DNA of 64,000 nt, taken from Paraglaciecola sp. Its GTDB lineage: Bacteria; Pseudomonadota; Gammaproteobacteria; Enterobacterales; Alteromonadaceae. The stretch is from positions 1 through 64,000 of the forward strand of contig JAACSL010000008.1 of NCBI GenBank assembly GCA_009993955.1, read 5' to 3'. Below, one piece after another: positions 49,609 to 58,323 of the stretch (position 1 is the first letter of the stretch; every line of letters starts with the position of its first letter). A model generated the notes under the pieces. It saw only the letters and a list, made by a program, of their open reading frames with translations. It had not been told where the DNA came from and did not search any database. A program made the translations under genes and the position numbers.

Positions 49609-51333
49609 TTACGCAGGGTAGAGGGCTTGCAATTCAACTTGCCTTGCTCGTGCCTGATATTGGCCAGGACGATAGGCTTGTAAGGCTTGTGTTAATGCCT
49701 GTGGATCCCACTTACTGGGCGTTTGACTGTATTGCGCCGCAAGCATTGCATCCACCGCCGTCTGCAACGAGGGATCATTTATTTGCCGCAGGGCGGCAGC
49801 CAAATTATGGTGTTTTTTGCCACTGATGCGACTGAGCCAGAGAGGCAGAGTCTGCTGCACTTGTTTGCTGTCGCTTTGTTTTAAGGCTTTGACCAGTTGC
49901 CCCCACAGCGCGGTATCGGCTAATTCTGAGCGTGCTGGCTGAGTGAGTGCTTGTCGCTTCTTGGCCAAGCGATGTTGCATAGCCCAAGCGAGTAGGGTAA
50001 CTAACCACAAAATCAATACAGCAATACTGATATAGCGCCATTTTTCATCCACACTCGGGTTTCCTTCGGCAGGATTTTGCTGCACTTCGTTGACCTGCGT
50101 TGATAAGGCCGCTGGATCAGCTTGGTCTACCGGCAGGGTCGGTAAAGGCGCACTTGCCTGAATGTTTGCCGGTAATATTTGCAAGACTTTTTCGGGTAAT
50201 ACCGTGTATTCGGTTTTTTTAGTCAGCACGTTAAACCAAGGGATACGGACTTCAGGAATGACCAAGGTTCCTGCTTCACCAGGAATAATTGCGATGGATT
50301 CTTTGCGCTGAGCAACCAAGCTATTGTCGCGTTCCACTGTGAAGGTTTCTGGCTGATCTGGGTAAGTTTTCACCCAGCTTGGGTATTGACTATCGATGGC
50401 GGGCAATTGTTCTTCCACTACACCAATGGAAGTAAGGGTGATGGTGCGTGTGATCGGTTCACCAGCGTGGTACTGACTTGTATCACCTTGCCATTCTTCG
50501 TTTACCTGCACAAAATCGCTGGGTAACCAATGATCGGGGTAGTTTGCAGGAATGGGTAATACCGTTATTTTCTGGCTGGGACCAACACGATTAACCGGTG
50601 TGCTGCGATTAAAAAAGCCAAAACTTTGGCGACTGTTATCCACCACTTCACCTTCAAACAATGGCCCTTCAATGGTGAAGGTGCCACTCTGTTGAGGAAT
50701 GATGGCAAAGGTTCTTTCAATGATGCGATAGCGACGTCCATCTACGATGTCATTGTATTCCTTGTCTTTGCCAATCTGGCGAATGTCGGCATTGGCCAAA
50801 CTCGGATTAGCCAGGCTGCCACGTTGCAAATCTTTACCCAGAAATAACTTCACCGTGTAGCGGATCTGCTGCTGCAAGTATGCTTCATTGACATCCAACT
50901 CAGTGGTGACATAAATGTCACGCCCCTGACTGGATGAACTGGCCGACACGGGCAACACCATCAGCTCAATGGCTTGGGTCGTTTCGCCATCGACCTTAAA
51001 CGCGGGAATAGTAAAGCGCCCTTGTTTGCGTGGGATCAACACGGTGGTCCAGGTGGTTGAACGGGTGGTATTGAAGTTAATCATTTGAGTTTGCGTACTC
51101 ACCGAGGTACGCCCTACGACAAAGTCTTTTAACAAAGGCGAGGGGTCAAACTCAGAGCTATCCACATCGTCATTGGCGGTAACAACGAGGTTAAAAGACT
51201 CATCGGCCAATACAGGATTTTTATCGACACTCGCCGTTACAATACTTGGTTTTGCCTCAGCCAGATTGACTGAACTTAGCAAAGTGGCCATAAAAATGCT
51301 GGCCATCAACATCAATGATCTTGTTGCTCTCAC
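49609..51333 (-). CDS. batD: BatD family protein
   Basis: A 574-residue envelope protein. A Sec signal peptide (MRATRSLMLMASIFMATLLS, cut after about AEA), several beta-sandwich repeats with the recurring R.YTVKLFLG- and REITLTSIG-like patterns of BatD, a TM segment (about residues 440-460, ISIAVLILWLVTLLAWAM) and a cytoplasmic tail. BatD works with VWA proteins BatA/BatB in aerotolerance or envelope stress. The start is GTG with GAGGA 10 bases upstream, two bases after the preceding stop. Confidence 0.85.
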   Translation of the reverse strand: MRATRSLMLMASIFMATLLSSVNLAEAKPSIVTASVDKNPVLADESFNLVVTANDDVDSSEFDPSPLLKDFVVGRTSVSTQTQMINFNTTRSTTWTTVLIPRKQGRFTIPAFKVDGETTQAIELMVLPVSASSSSQGRDIYVTTELDVNEAYLQQQIRYTVKLFLGKDLQRGSLANPSLANADIRQIGKDKEYNDIVDGRRYRIIERTFAIIPQQSGTFTIEGPLFEGEVVDNSRQSFGFFNRSTPVNRVGPSQKITVLPIPANYPDHWLPSDFVQVNEEWQGDTSQYHAGEPITRTITLTSIGVVEEQLPAIDSQYPSWVKTYPDQPETFTVERDNSLVAQRKESIAIIPGEAGTLVIPEVRIPWFNVLTKKTEYTVLPEKVLQILPANIQASAPLPTLPVDQADPAALSTQVNEVQQNPAEGNPSVDEKWRYISIAVLILWLVTLLAWAMQHRLAKKRQALTQPARSELADTALWGQLVKALKQSDSKQVQQTLPLWLSRISGKKHHNLAAALRQINDPSLQTAVDAMLAAQYSQTPSKWDPQALTQALQAYRPGQYQARARQVELQALYPA

Positions 51334-51335
51334 TG

Positions 51336-53201
51336 TTACCAGTTCCTCTGTAAATTACTTGGGCTGCGCTCACGTTTACGCTGCTGTGCTTCAATTTGCA
51401 TTTTACGTTTCAGTAAAAAGGCCGGGTCGTCAGGTACTCTGTTTAACAGATTTTGCATGCGCTGCATCTGTTCTTTTTGTTCGTCACTCAGTGTTTGTTG
51501 TTCAACTTGTTGAGCTTGTTGTTCCTGTTGTTGGTCTTTTTCGTTTGCTTCCTGCTCTGTTTGTTGTTGCTCTTGTTGCTCACTATTTTGCTGCTCTTGT
51601 TCTGCAGCCGCGTCTTTCTGTTGCTGGTCTTGTTGCTGTTGATCATTTTCTTGGTTTTGCGCGTCTTGAGCACTTTGTTGCTGATTTTGTTGATCTTGTT
51701 GTTCAGATTGCCCTTGGTCTTGTTGATCTGACTCTTGCTCTTGATTCTCTTGCTGCTGGTCAGATTGTTGTTGGTCTGACGCTTGTTGTTTTTGCTGTTC
51801 TTGTTGTTGCTCCAATAACTTTTCAAGCAAAGCTTTGTTGGCTTTTGCATCGGCATGATCGGGGTCGCTGGCTAAGACATGCTCATACTGTTTAATCGCT
51901 TCTTCAAACTGTTGCAACTGCGCCAAGGCATTGCCTTGATTGTAACGGGCTTCGCTCCCTTCTACTTTTGAGAAGGCTTTTACGGCGCTTTCGTAGTCTT
52001 GACTTTTATAGGCGGCGGAACCTTGCCATAAAGGATCGTTAAAGGTTTGCGCTGCCTCATCAAACTGCTGCTGTTGAAATGCTGCCAAACCTTGCTGATC
52101 ACTATTACGCCACATGTCTTGCCACCATCCTGCCTGAGCTTGAGGGGTGAACACCGGCAGCAAAGTGCCAAGTAAAACGACGGTAATTAAACCACGACGA
52201 AAACTGTAGGCGGCAATGGGCAGTAATAACAGTAACAGGTAAGGCCCCATCTCTTGCCACTTGTCACCAAAATTGTCCTGTTTGGATTGATCCTCTTCTT
52301 CGCTCTCATCTTGGCTGAGCTGACGCTGATTAATCAAATAGTCGATATCACTGTTGTCTGCCTGCATGGGGGCAAAACGTCCACCACCCTGTCTGGCCAA
52401 GGTTTTTAACTGACCCATTGGCAACTTAGGTATAACAATGGCGCCATTTCGATCTTTTAATAATTCACCATCGAGCATCTTAATCGGCGCGCCTTCTTCT
52501 GTGCCCACCGCGAGAATTGACAAACGATAAGGAGAACTCGCTAAAATACCCTGAAGTTCTTGTAATTGCTGATTGTCTACGCCATCAGTGATCCAAAAAA
52601 TTTCTCCTTGCTGATAGCTGGCACTTTTTAACAAATTAATCGCCGCTTGCAGTCCCAGAGCCGGATCACTGCCGGGGATGGGCATGATTTCTGGACTCAG
52701 ACTCGGGATCAAAGTGGTGAGGTTTTGTCCATCCGAACTCAGTGGACTGATGGTAAAGGCATCACCAGCGTAAGCCACCAAACCTGTCTCTCCTTCACTC
52801 AGTTGTTTGACCAGATCGATGGCTTTGTATTTAGCGCGAGTTAAACGATTGGGGTTGAGGTCAGTTGCTCGCATAGACATGGTCATGTCCATCAGTACAA
52901 CTTTGCCACTGTGCAGTTGGTAAACAGGTTGCGGTAAACGTTGCCATGTAGGCCCAGCCAAGGCAATAACAGTGATGAGCCAAGCGACGTTGAGCATCCA
53001 CAATGGCGGTCGATTCTTTTTGCCACTGTCGTGACTAATAAGGTGTTGGTAAAGATGACCTGCTAGAACAGACTGCCACCCACTTTGTTGTTTATGCCAA
53101 TGACTTAAGGTCAAACCCATTGCCAATAATGGCAGTAAGGCCCACAACCAATGTGGTCGCAAAAAATGAAACTCAGAAAATTGCTGCAACCAGTCCATCA
53201 T
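51336..53201 (-). CDS. batB: BatB-BatC-like fusion: VWA domain, TPRs and Q-rich tail
   Basis: A 621-residue membrane protein. Two TM helices flank the N-domain, then a VWA domain (about residues 85-290) with MIDAS-like DMTMSM, where Thr replaces the first Ser of DxSxS. A TM region (about 305-345) is followed by TPR units (FQQQQFDEAAQTF, QLQQFEEAIKQYEHVLASDPDHADAKANKALLE), and from about 450 an extreme Gln/Glu/Asp/Asn-rich tract of some 130 residues. Separate batB and batC genes in other bacteria are combined here. The start ATG 53201 overlaps the batA stop by four bases, with AGGGG upstream. The CAA/CAG-rich tract is a low-complexity region, possibly variable in length. Confidence 0.87.
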   Translation of the reverse strand: MMDWLQQFSEFHFLRPHWLWALLPLLAMGLTLSHWHKQQSGWQSVLAGHLYQHLISHDSGKKNRPPLWMLNVAWLITVIALAGPTWQRLPQPVYQLHSGKVVLMDMTMSMRATDLNPNRLTRAKYKAIDLVKQLSEGETGLVAYAGDAFTISPLSSDGQNLTTLIPSLSPEIMPIPGSDPALGLQAAINLLKSASYQQGEIFWITDGVDNQQLQELQGILASSPYRLSILAVGTEEGAPIKMLDGELLKDRNGAIVIPKLPMGQLKTLARQGGGRFAPMQADNSDIDYLINQRQLSQDESEEEDQSKQDNFGDKWQEMGPYLLLLLLPIAAYSFRRGLITVVLLGTLLPVFTPQAQAGWWQDMWRNSDQQGLAAFQQQQFDEAAQTFNDPLWQGSAAYKSQDYESAVKAFSKVEGSEARYNQGNALAQLQQFEEAIKQYEHVLASDPDHADAKANKALLEKLLEQQQEQQKQQASDQQQSDQQQENQEQESDQQDQGQSEQQDQQNQQQSAQDAQNQENDQQQQDQQQKDAAAEQEQQNSEQQEQQQTEQEANEKDQQQEQQAQQVEQQTLSDEQKEQMQRMQNLLNRVPDDPAFLLKRKMQIEAQQRKRERSPSNLQRNW

Positions 53202-54208
53202 GGGTTTACCCCTCGCGAAGTTGGCCACCAATTGCGGGTTGCCAGCAATTGCCACAAAGCTAACAACACACTGAGTGCGAGGGCTATTGAAAGCGGGTAG
53301 TAATATAACGCTTGCAAAGGGCGCATTTGTCGACTTTCTCGGGCAAAGGGTTCTAACTCATCGAGTTTGGCATAGATTTTTTGCAAAGATTCTACATCAC
53401 GGGCGCGAAAATATTGGCCTCCCGTTGACTCTGCGATTTTACTCAACATGTCTTCATCAAGTTCCTGAGACGGGTTGATTTGACGACTGCCAAAAAAACT
53501 TTGCACTAACATTTTATCCGCGCCAACGCCGATGGTGTAAATCGTTACTCCATTGCTGATGGCCAATTCATTGGCCTGCTCTGGGGTAATATTGCCCGCT
53601 GTGTTCTGTCCGTCGGTGAGTAAAATTAAGACTCTGTTGGATTCTTCGCGACTCTTAAAACGTTTGATAGCCAAACCGATGGCGTCACCAATGGCGGTTT
53701 GTTCACCCACCAGACCAATTAATGATTCGTCGAGCAAGAGATTCACCGTGTCACGATCATAGGTGAGGGGCGCTTGCAGGTAAGCCGTATCAGCAAAAAA
53801 GATAAGCCCAAGACGATCGCCAACCCGTCGTTCAATAAAATCATGCAATACGTATTTTATCATTTTCAAACGGTCGACTTGGCGGCCGTTTATTTGCATA
53901 TCGTCAATTTTCATACTGCCGGACAAATCCACCGCGATCATAAGATCTCGACCTTCGGCAGGAATACTGACCGGCTCACCCAACCACTGCGGTCTAGCTG
54001 CCGCCGTGACTAAGGCAACCCAGGCGAGAATGGCGATCAATACGCGCAGTTTATTGCTAGCTTTGCGCTGACCAGACGCTTCGATGCCCCCGATGATGGA
54101 TGGCACTTTTAATGCCGCCGGCTGGCTATCTTGGCGCTTTGGCAGCAAGAAAAATAATAAAGGCAGAGGCAAACAAGCCAGCACCCACACCCAGGCAAAC
54201 TCAAACAT
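53198..54208 (-). CDS. batA: BatA-type VWA membrane protein
   Basis: A 336-residue protein with an N-terminal TM (residues 3-22), a second TM near residue 55, a VWA domain with a complete MIDAS (MIAVDLSGSM, then TAIGDAIGLAIKRF and ILLTDGQNTAGN) and a C-terminal TM (about 310-330). ATG 54208 has GAGGG eight bases upstream, and the gene overlaps the upstream DUF4381 gene by 8 bases. Together with MoxR, DUF58 and BatB/C/D it forms a MoxR-VWA chaperone-like system of the membrane. Confidence 0.9.
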   Translation of the reverse strand: MFEFAWVWVLACLPLPLLFFLLPKRQDSQPAALKVPSIIGGIEASGQRKASNKLRVLIAILAWVALVTAAARPQWLGEPVSIPAEGRDLMIAVDLSGSMKIDDMQINGRQVDRLKMIKYVLHDFIERRVGDRLGLIFFADTAYLQAPLTYDRDTVNLLLDESLIGLVGEQTAIGDAIGLAIKRFKSREESNRVLILLTDGQNTAGNITPEQANELAISNGVTIYTIGVGADKMLVQSFFGSRQINPSQELDEDMLSKIAESTGGQYFRARDVESLQKIYAKLDELEPFARESRQMRPLQALYYYPLSIALALSVLLALWQLLATRNWWPTSRGVNP

Positions 54209-54734
54209 AGGTTTTGCCCTCCTGCTGGGTTTGCCACCACAATTGCAAACGTTGCTGAGCAGCACGCGACGGCGGGAGAGCGTGTTTTAACCACGCGTTG
54301 ACCGCCCGCTGACAATCTTCAAAAACAAGATATTGTGTGCTTTTGGGCTGATATAACTGTTGTTGTAAGCCTTGCATGGCGACCAAAAATGTTGACCGCG
54401 TAGTTGTGGGCAGCGCCTCAGCCAAACAATGACTCCACGTTTGACCATGCAGTTGTTGCACTGGTAAGTCAGTGAAATAGGCCTTAACGGCGCGTTTCAG
54501 CAAGGTGTTCATGGCACTTGGCCAGTTATCCTGATCAGCCGTGATTGCCGCCAATTCTGCTACGGCCAAACGTTGGATACGATGCAAACGCCAACGGCGC
54601 ACACTGTACCAACAAACAAAAACAACCAGGCCAATGCTGAGCGTAATTAGTACCCACCAACCGTAGGCTAGGGGCCAGCTGGACACATCTTGAGGAATAT
54701 GAATATCTTTAAGTTCGGCAAGTGGATTGTTCAT
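54201..54734 (-). CDS. DUF4381 domain protein
   Basis: A 177-residue protein with one TM segment near the N-terminus (about residues 26-46, GWWVLITLSIGLVVFVCWY) followed by a helical cytoplasmic domain. This fits DUF4381 proteins, which occur regularly between DUF58 and VWA genes in moxR operons. It overlaps the preceding DUF58 gene by four bases. Confidence 0.82.
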   Translation of the reverse strand: MNNPLAELKDIHIPQDVSSWPLAYGWWVLITLSIGLVVFVCWYSVRRWRLHRIQRLAVAELAAITADQDNWPSAMNTLLKRAVKAYFTDLPVQQLHGQTWSHCLAEALPTTTRSTFLVAMQGLQQQLYQPKSTQYLVFEDCQRAVNAWLKHALPPSRAAQQRLQLWWQTQQEGKTYV

Positions 54735-55726
54735 CGTGACGGCCGTGAAAATAAATTAAGTTGTTGCTCTAAAGGCAGGGCGGCGGAAATGGGAATAACC
54801 TGCACCTTACATTGTTTTAGTGTTTGTTCGATGTGTTGGAAATGCTGTTGATGCACTTCACTGTAACGTTGGGCAGTGTCTTTTTCACCCAACATGATGT
54901 GTTGTTGATTCACCCCGTCTGTCAGTGCTACCCGTTGGCTTATTTTAACCTTGGGTAATTGATGTTCAAAGGGATCGCTAATGGGGTAGGCCACCAATTC
55001 ACAGTGCTTACTGAGTTGGGCCAAATGCTGTTTAGCCTGTTCATCAAGCTGACTAAAATCGCTCACCAGAAAAATTAAACTGCCTGGGTGAGCGAGGCGT
55101 CTGAGGCGGCCGCAAGCATCGGCAAAGGTCACCGCTTTGGCCGTCGGGTCGGCAGTTATTGTACTAGTAGTTGTCGCCACACCAGCATTGCTTTGCACTT
55201 TGATCAGCCCATTTAACAAGGCCAGCACTGCCTTCTGCCGAGTAAAGGGTTTGCATTCCACATGGCGTTGCTGATTAAAAATCAAACCGCCAACACGATC
55301 ACTCCGCTTGCGCGCAGCCCAAGCCAGCAGAGCAGTAAGGTGAGCCGCTTGAACAGACTTAAACATCAGTTGTGTGCCAAATTGCATACTCTTGGACAAA
55401 TCGGTTAAGACAAAAATAGGCCGCTCTTTTTCTTCGCGATAAAGCTTGGTGTGGGTCTTACCCGTGCGGGCAGTGACTCGCCAATCAATAGCACGAATAT
55501 CATCTCCTGCTTGATAGTGCCGCGCTTCATCGAACTCCATACCACGGCCTTTGGTTTTCGCCAAATACGCCCCCGCCAATGACGCTTGCACCGTTTTGCG
55601 TGGCGACAAATTAACCAAAGCCGTTTTACCTTGGTAATACAGCAGTTCTTTGATAGATAGGTTGACCCCATCAGTATGATGGCTGTTTAACCATGTTTGA
55701 ACATTGTGCATAGCGCTTCCAACCAT
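54731..55726 (-). CDS. DUF58 domain protein
   Basis: A 331-residue cytoplasmic protein with the DUF58 signature GRGMEFDEARHYQAGDDIRAIDWRVTARTGKTHTKLYREEKERPIFVLTDLSKSMQFG, the latter part also being a VWA-like MIDAS (DLSKS). It is partner to MoxR ATPases. ATG 55726 or the ATG five codons later may be the start. Seven bases separate it from moxR. Confidence 0.9.
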   Translation of the reverse strand: MVGSAMHNVQTWLNSHHTDGVNLSIKELLYYQGKTALVNLSPRKTVQASLAGAYLAKTKGRGMEFDEARHYQAGDDIRAIDWRVTARTGKTHTKLYREEKERPIFVLTDLSKSMQFGTQLMFKSVQAAHLTALLAWAARKRSDRVGGLIFNQQRHVECKPFTRQKAVLALLNGLIKVQSNAGVATTTSTITADPTAKAVTFADACGRLRRLAHPGSLIFLVSDFSQLDEQAKQHLAQLSKHCELVAYPISDPFEHQLPKVKISQRVALTDGVNQQHIMLGEKDTAQRYSEVHQQHFQHIEQTLKQCKVQVIPISAALPLEQQLNLFSRPSR

Positions 55727-55733
55727 CTATTAG

Positions 55734-56690
55734 TTAAGGAACAGCCACTAATTGCAATATTTTATCCAGTACTTGGTTGCGACTCACCCCTTCTGCTTCG
55801 GCTTCGTAGCTGAGGATCAGACGATGGCGTAATACATTGTGAAATACCGCCTGAATATTATCGGGGCCGACAAAATCCCGCCCCATTAACCATGCATGAG
55901 CACGTGCGCATTTATCCAGTGCGATGGTGGCGCGCGGGCTAGCGCCAAATTCTATCCATTGGGCTAATTCAGGTGAATAACGCTCAGGTTGGCGTGTGGC
56001 AATGATCAGCTGCACCAAATATTGCTCTAAAGCTGGATCAAGGTGGATTTTTAACACGTCTTGACGGGCACTAAAAATATCCTGCTGGCTCAAATTGGGC
56101 GCGGCTATTTTATTAGTATGTAGGGCTTCATCACGGGTCAAACGTAGGATTTTGAGTTCTGTTTCAGCGCCAGGATAGTCAATTTCTAGGTGCATCAAAA
56201 ACCGATCGAGCTGGGCTTCTGGAAGCGGGTAAGTCCCTTCCTGTTCAATGGGGTTTTGTGTGGCCATCACCAAAAATAATTCTGGTAGCGAGTAGGTTTT
56301 GTTGCCCACCGTGATTTGCCGTTCTGCCATGGCTTCAAGTAAGGCGGATTGTACTTTAGCTGGCGCACGGTTTATCTCGTCGGCCAAGACTAAATTGTGA
56401 AACAAAGGCCCTTGTTGGAAGACAAATAAACCGGTTTCTGGTCTATATATGTCGGTGCCCGTTAGGTCAGCTGGCAACAGGTCGGGGGTAAACTGCACAC
56501 GATGGAAGTCACCTTCTACCCCTTTAGCTAAGGCATTCACTGCGCGGGTTTTGGCTAATCCCGGCGGCCCTTCTACCAATAGATGACCATCGGCTAATAG
56601 CGCTAATAAAAGATTCTGAGTTAAGGTCTGTTGCCCCACAACTTGGCTATCTAAATAATCTTGTAATTGCGAAAATTGTGCTCTTGCCAT
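55734..56690 (-). CDS. MoxR family AAA+ ATPase
   Basis: A 318-residue AAA+ ATPase: Walker A in LLVEGPPGLAKTRAVNALA, Walker B in LVLADEINRAPAKVQSALLEAMAERQ, sensor 1 in FLVMATQNPIEQEGTYPLPEAQLDRFLMHL, with the MoxR-specific C-terminal lid. MoxR proteins act as chaperones for assembly of VWA-containing complexes. First gene of the six-gene operon. Confidence 0.94.
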   Translation of the reverse strand: MARAQFSQLQDYLDSQVVGQQTLTQNLLLALLADGHLLVEGPPGLAKTRAVNALAKGVEGDFHRVQFTPDLLPADLTGTDIYRPETGLFVFQQGPLFHNLVLADEINRAPAKVQSALLEAMAERQITVGNKTYSLPELFLVMATQNPIEQEGTYPLPEAQLDRFLMHLEIDYPGAETELKILRLTRDEALHTNKIAAPNLSQQDIFSARQDVLKIHLDPALEQYLVQLIIATRQPERYSPELAQWIEFGASPRATIALDKCARAHAWLMGRDFVGPDNIQAVFHNVLRHRLILSYEAEAEGVSRNQVLDKILQLVAVP

Positions 56691-56734
56691 GGTTATTAAG
56701 GTGTCCTTATTACTGGAATATGAGAAGACATAAG

Positions 56735-56752
56735 GCCTAGGTCAGCCTAGGC
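56735..56752. repeat. inverted repeat in the moxR leader
   Basis: GCCTAGG and CCTAGGC, exact reverse complements, surround TCAG, 45 bases upstream of the moxR start. It may be an operator or an RNA hairpin; no T-run follows. Confidence 0.5.
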
Positions 56753-56920
56753 ACATTAGTGACAATGCTACCTTATATAGGGTTCCCCATCAGAAAAACA
56801 ATGTTACAAAGTCTCTTTATCCGTGAATTGTTTGGCTACACTATGGATGCACATAAACCAGCAGATTATTAGGCTGTACAACTTGAAGTACGGCAAAAAA
56901 TGCGACTTATTGGGCGATAC

Positions 56921-56949
56921 TTGAACAACTACTATGATGACTGTACAAT
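56921..56949 (+). promoter_or_regulatory. sigma-70 promoter of fadI
   Basis: TTGAAC (56921-56926) and TACAAT (56944-56949) with a 17-base spacer, ideal for sigma-70. Transcription would begin near 56956, some 45 bases before the fadI ATG. Confidence 0.65.
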
Positions 56950-56960
56950 CCGTCGCTCAA

Positions 56961-56977
56961 AACAGGTCAGACCACTA
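56961..56977. promoter_or_regulatory. FadR-type operator
   Basis: AACAGGTCAGACCACTA contains the symmetric GGTCAGACC core of FadR sites (consensus near AACTGGTCnGACCAGTT). It lies just past the predicted transcription start of fadI, where binding would block transcription until acyl-CoA releases FadR. Confidence 0.65.
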
Positions 56978-57002
56978 ACGTGTGATAGAAAGAGGGTTAC
57001 CC

Positions 57003-58313
57003 ATGACAGCAAAGCAAAATCTTACCACCAGACAAGGCGAGCGCATTGCCATTGTGGCGGGCTTACGTACCCCTTTCGCCAAAATGGCGAGTTATTTTCA
57101 TGGTGTACCCGCCGTTGATTTAGGCAAGATGGTCGTCAATGAAATGTTGGTTCGCCACAATCTTGATCCACGTGAAGTAGAGCAGTTGGTCTATGGTCAA
57201 GTGGTGCAAATGCCAGAAGCACCCAATATTGCCCGTGAAATCGTACTCGGCACAGGGATGAATGTGCATACCGACGCTTACAGTGTATCCCGTGCTTGCG
57301 CCACCAGTTTTCAATCTACCGTGAGTATTGCCGAAGCGATGATGGCCGGCAATATTAGCGTGGGTGTAGCCGGTGGGGCTGATTCAACCTCGGTATCACC
57401 CATTGGTGTATCTAAAAAGTTAGCGCGCGCTCTCACTGATTTACAAAAAACCAAAACCCTCGGGCAAAAATATCAAGTCTTAAAAAAGCTCGGCATCAAA
57501 GATTTAATGCCTGTGCCCCCTGCGGTGGCAGAATATTCCACTGGTTTGTCTATGGGGCAAACGGCAGAACAAATGGCCAAAACCCATCAAATTAGCCGTC
57601 AAGCACAAGATGAGTTAGCGCATCGTTCGCATACCCTAGCCGCACAAAGTTGGAATAAAGGTAAACTGGCAAATGAAGTCATGACCGCTTATGCGGAGCC
57701 GTATAAAGGTGCATTGGAGCGTGATAACAACATTCGCTTTGATTCGCAACTCGAAGGCTACGCCAAACTACGCCCTGTATTTGATAAAAAACACGGTACG
57801 GTGACCGCCGCCAATGCCACACCACTCACTGATGGGGCGTCTGCGATAATCATGATGACCGAAAGCAAAGCCAAAGCCTTAGGTTATAAACCCTTAGGTT
57901 ATTTGAAAAGTTATGCTTGGGCAGCGATTGATGTATGGCAAGACATGTTGATGGGACCATCTTACGCTACGCCTATTGCCTTAGATCGTGCCGGTATGAC
58001 CTTGCAAGATGTGACATTAATTGAAATGCATGAAGCCTTTGCCGCACAAACCCTGGCCAATTTAAAAATGTTTGCCAGTGATAAGTTCGCTCAAGAAAAA
58101 CTGGGTCGTGCAAAAGCAACCGGCGAAGTCGACATGAGTAAATTTAATGTCATGGGCAGCTCGCTGGCATATGGTCATCCATTTGCGGCAACCGGCACGC
58201 GTATGATCACGCAAATGTTAAATGAATTAAATCGACGTGGTGGCGGAACAGGCTTGTTGACAGCTTGTGCAGCGGGCGGCTTAGCCGCAGCCATGATAGT
58301 TGAAACAGAATAA
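57003..58313 (+). CDS. fadI: 3-ketoacyl-CoA thiolase FadI
   Basis: Beta subunit of the (anaerobic-type) fatty acid oxidation complex: splits 3-ketoacyl-CoA with CoA. It has 436 residues, exactly as in E. coli FadI, with catalytic Cys 99 in [25 protein letters not shown] and [20 protein letters not shown] 57003 is preceded by GAGGG. fadJ follows by 10 bases. A FadR-type operator precedes it. Confidence 0.96.
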   Translation: MTAKQNLTTRQGERIAIVAGLRTPFAKMASYFHGVPAVDLGKMVVNEMLVRHNLDPREVEQLVYGQVVQMPEAPNIAREIVLGTGMNVHTDAYSVSRACATSFQSTVSIAEAMMAGNISVGVAGGADSTSVSPIGVSKKLARALTDLQKTKTLGQKYQVLKKLGIKDLMPVPPAVAEYSTGLSMGQTAEQMAKTHQISRQAQDELAHRSHTLAAQSWNKGKLANEVMTAYAEPYKGALERDNNIRFDSQLEGYAKLRPVFDKKHGTVTAANATPLTDGASAIIMMTESKAKALGYKPLGYLKSYAWAAIDVWQDMLMGPSYATPIALDRAGMTLQDVTLIEMHEAFAAQTLANLKMFASDKFAQEKLGRAKATGEVDMSKFNVMGSSLAYGHPFAATGTRMITQMLNELNRRGGGTGLLTACAAGGLAAAMIVETE

Positions 58314-58323
58314 GGGCCAGCTA

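Larger units (their letters stand above)
56691..57002. other. divergent intergenic region moxR / fadI
   Basis: 312 bases. It contains an inverted repeat in the moxR leader (56735-56752), a sigma-70-like promoter (56921-56949) and a FadR-type operator (56961-56977) for fadI. No further gene is evident. Confidence 0.7.

Noticed and set aside
51173-51895. 240-codon open frame on the plus strand
   Set aside because: It is antisense to the Gln-rich tail of the BatB/C protein and reads as a Leu/Val-rich mirror of it; no start signal.
56900-57118. 72-codon open frame upstream of fadI
   Set aside because: Overlaps promoter, operator and fadI start; no ribosome site, composition unlike a protein.
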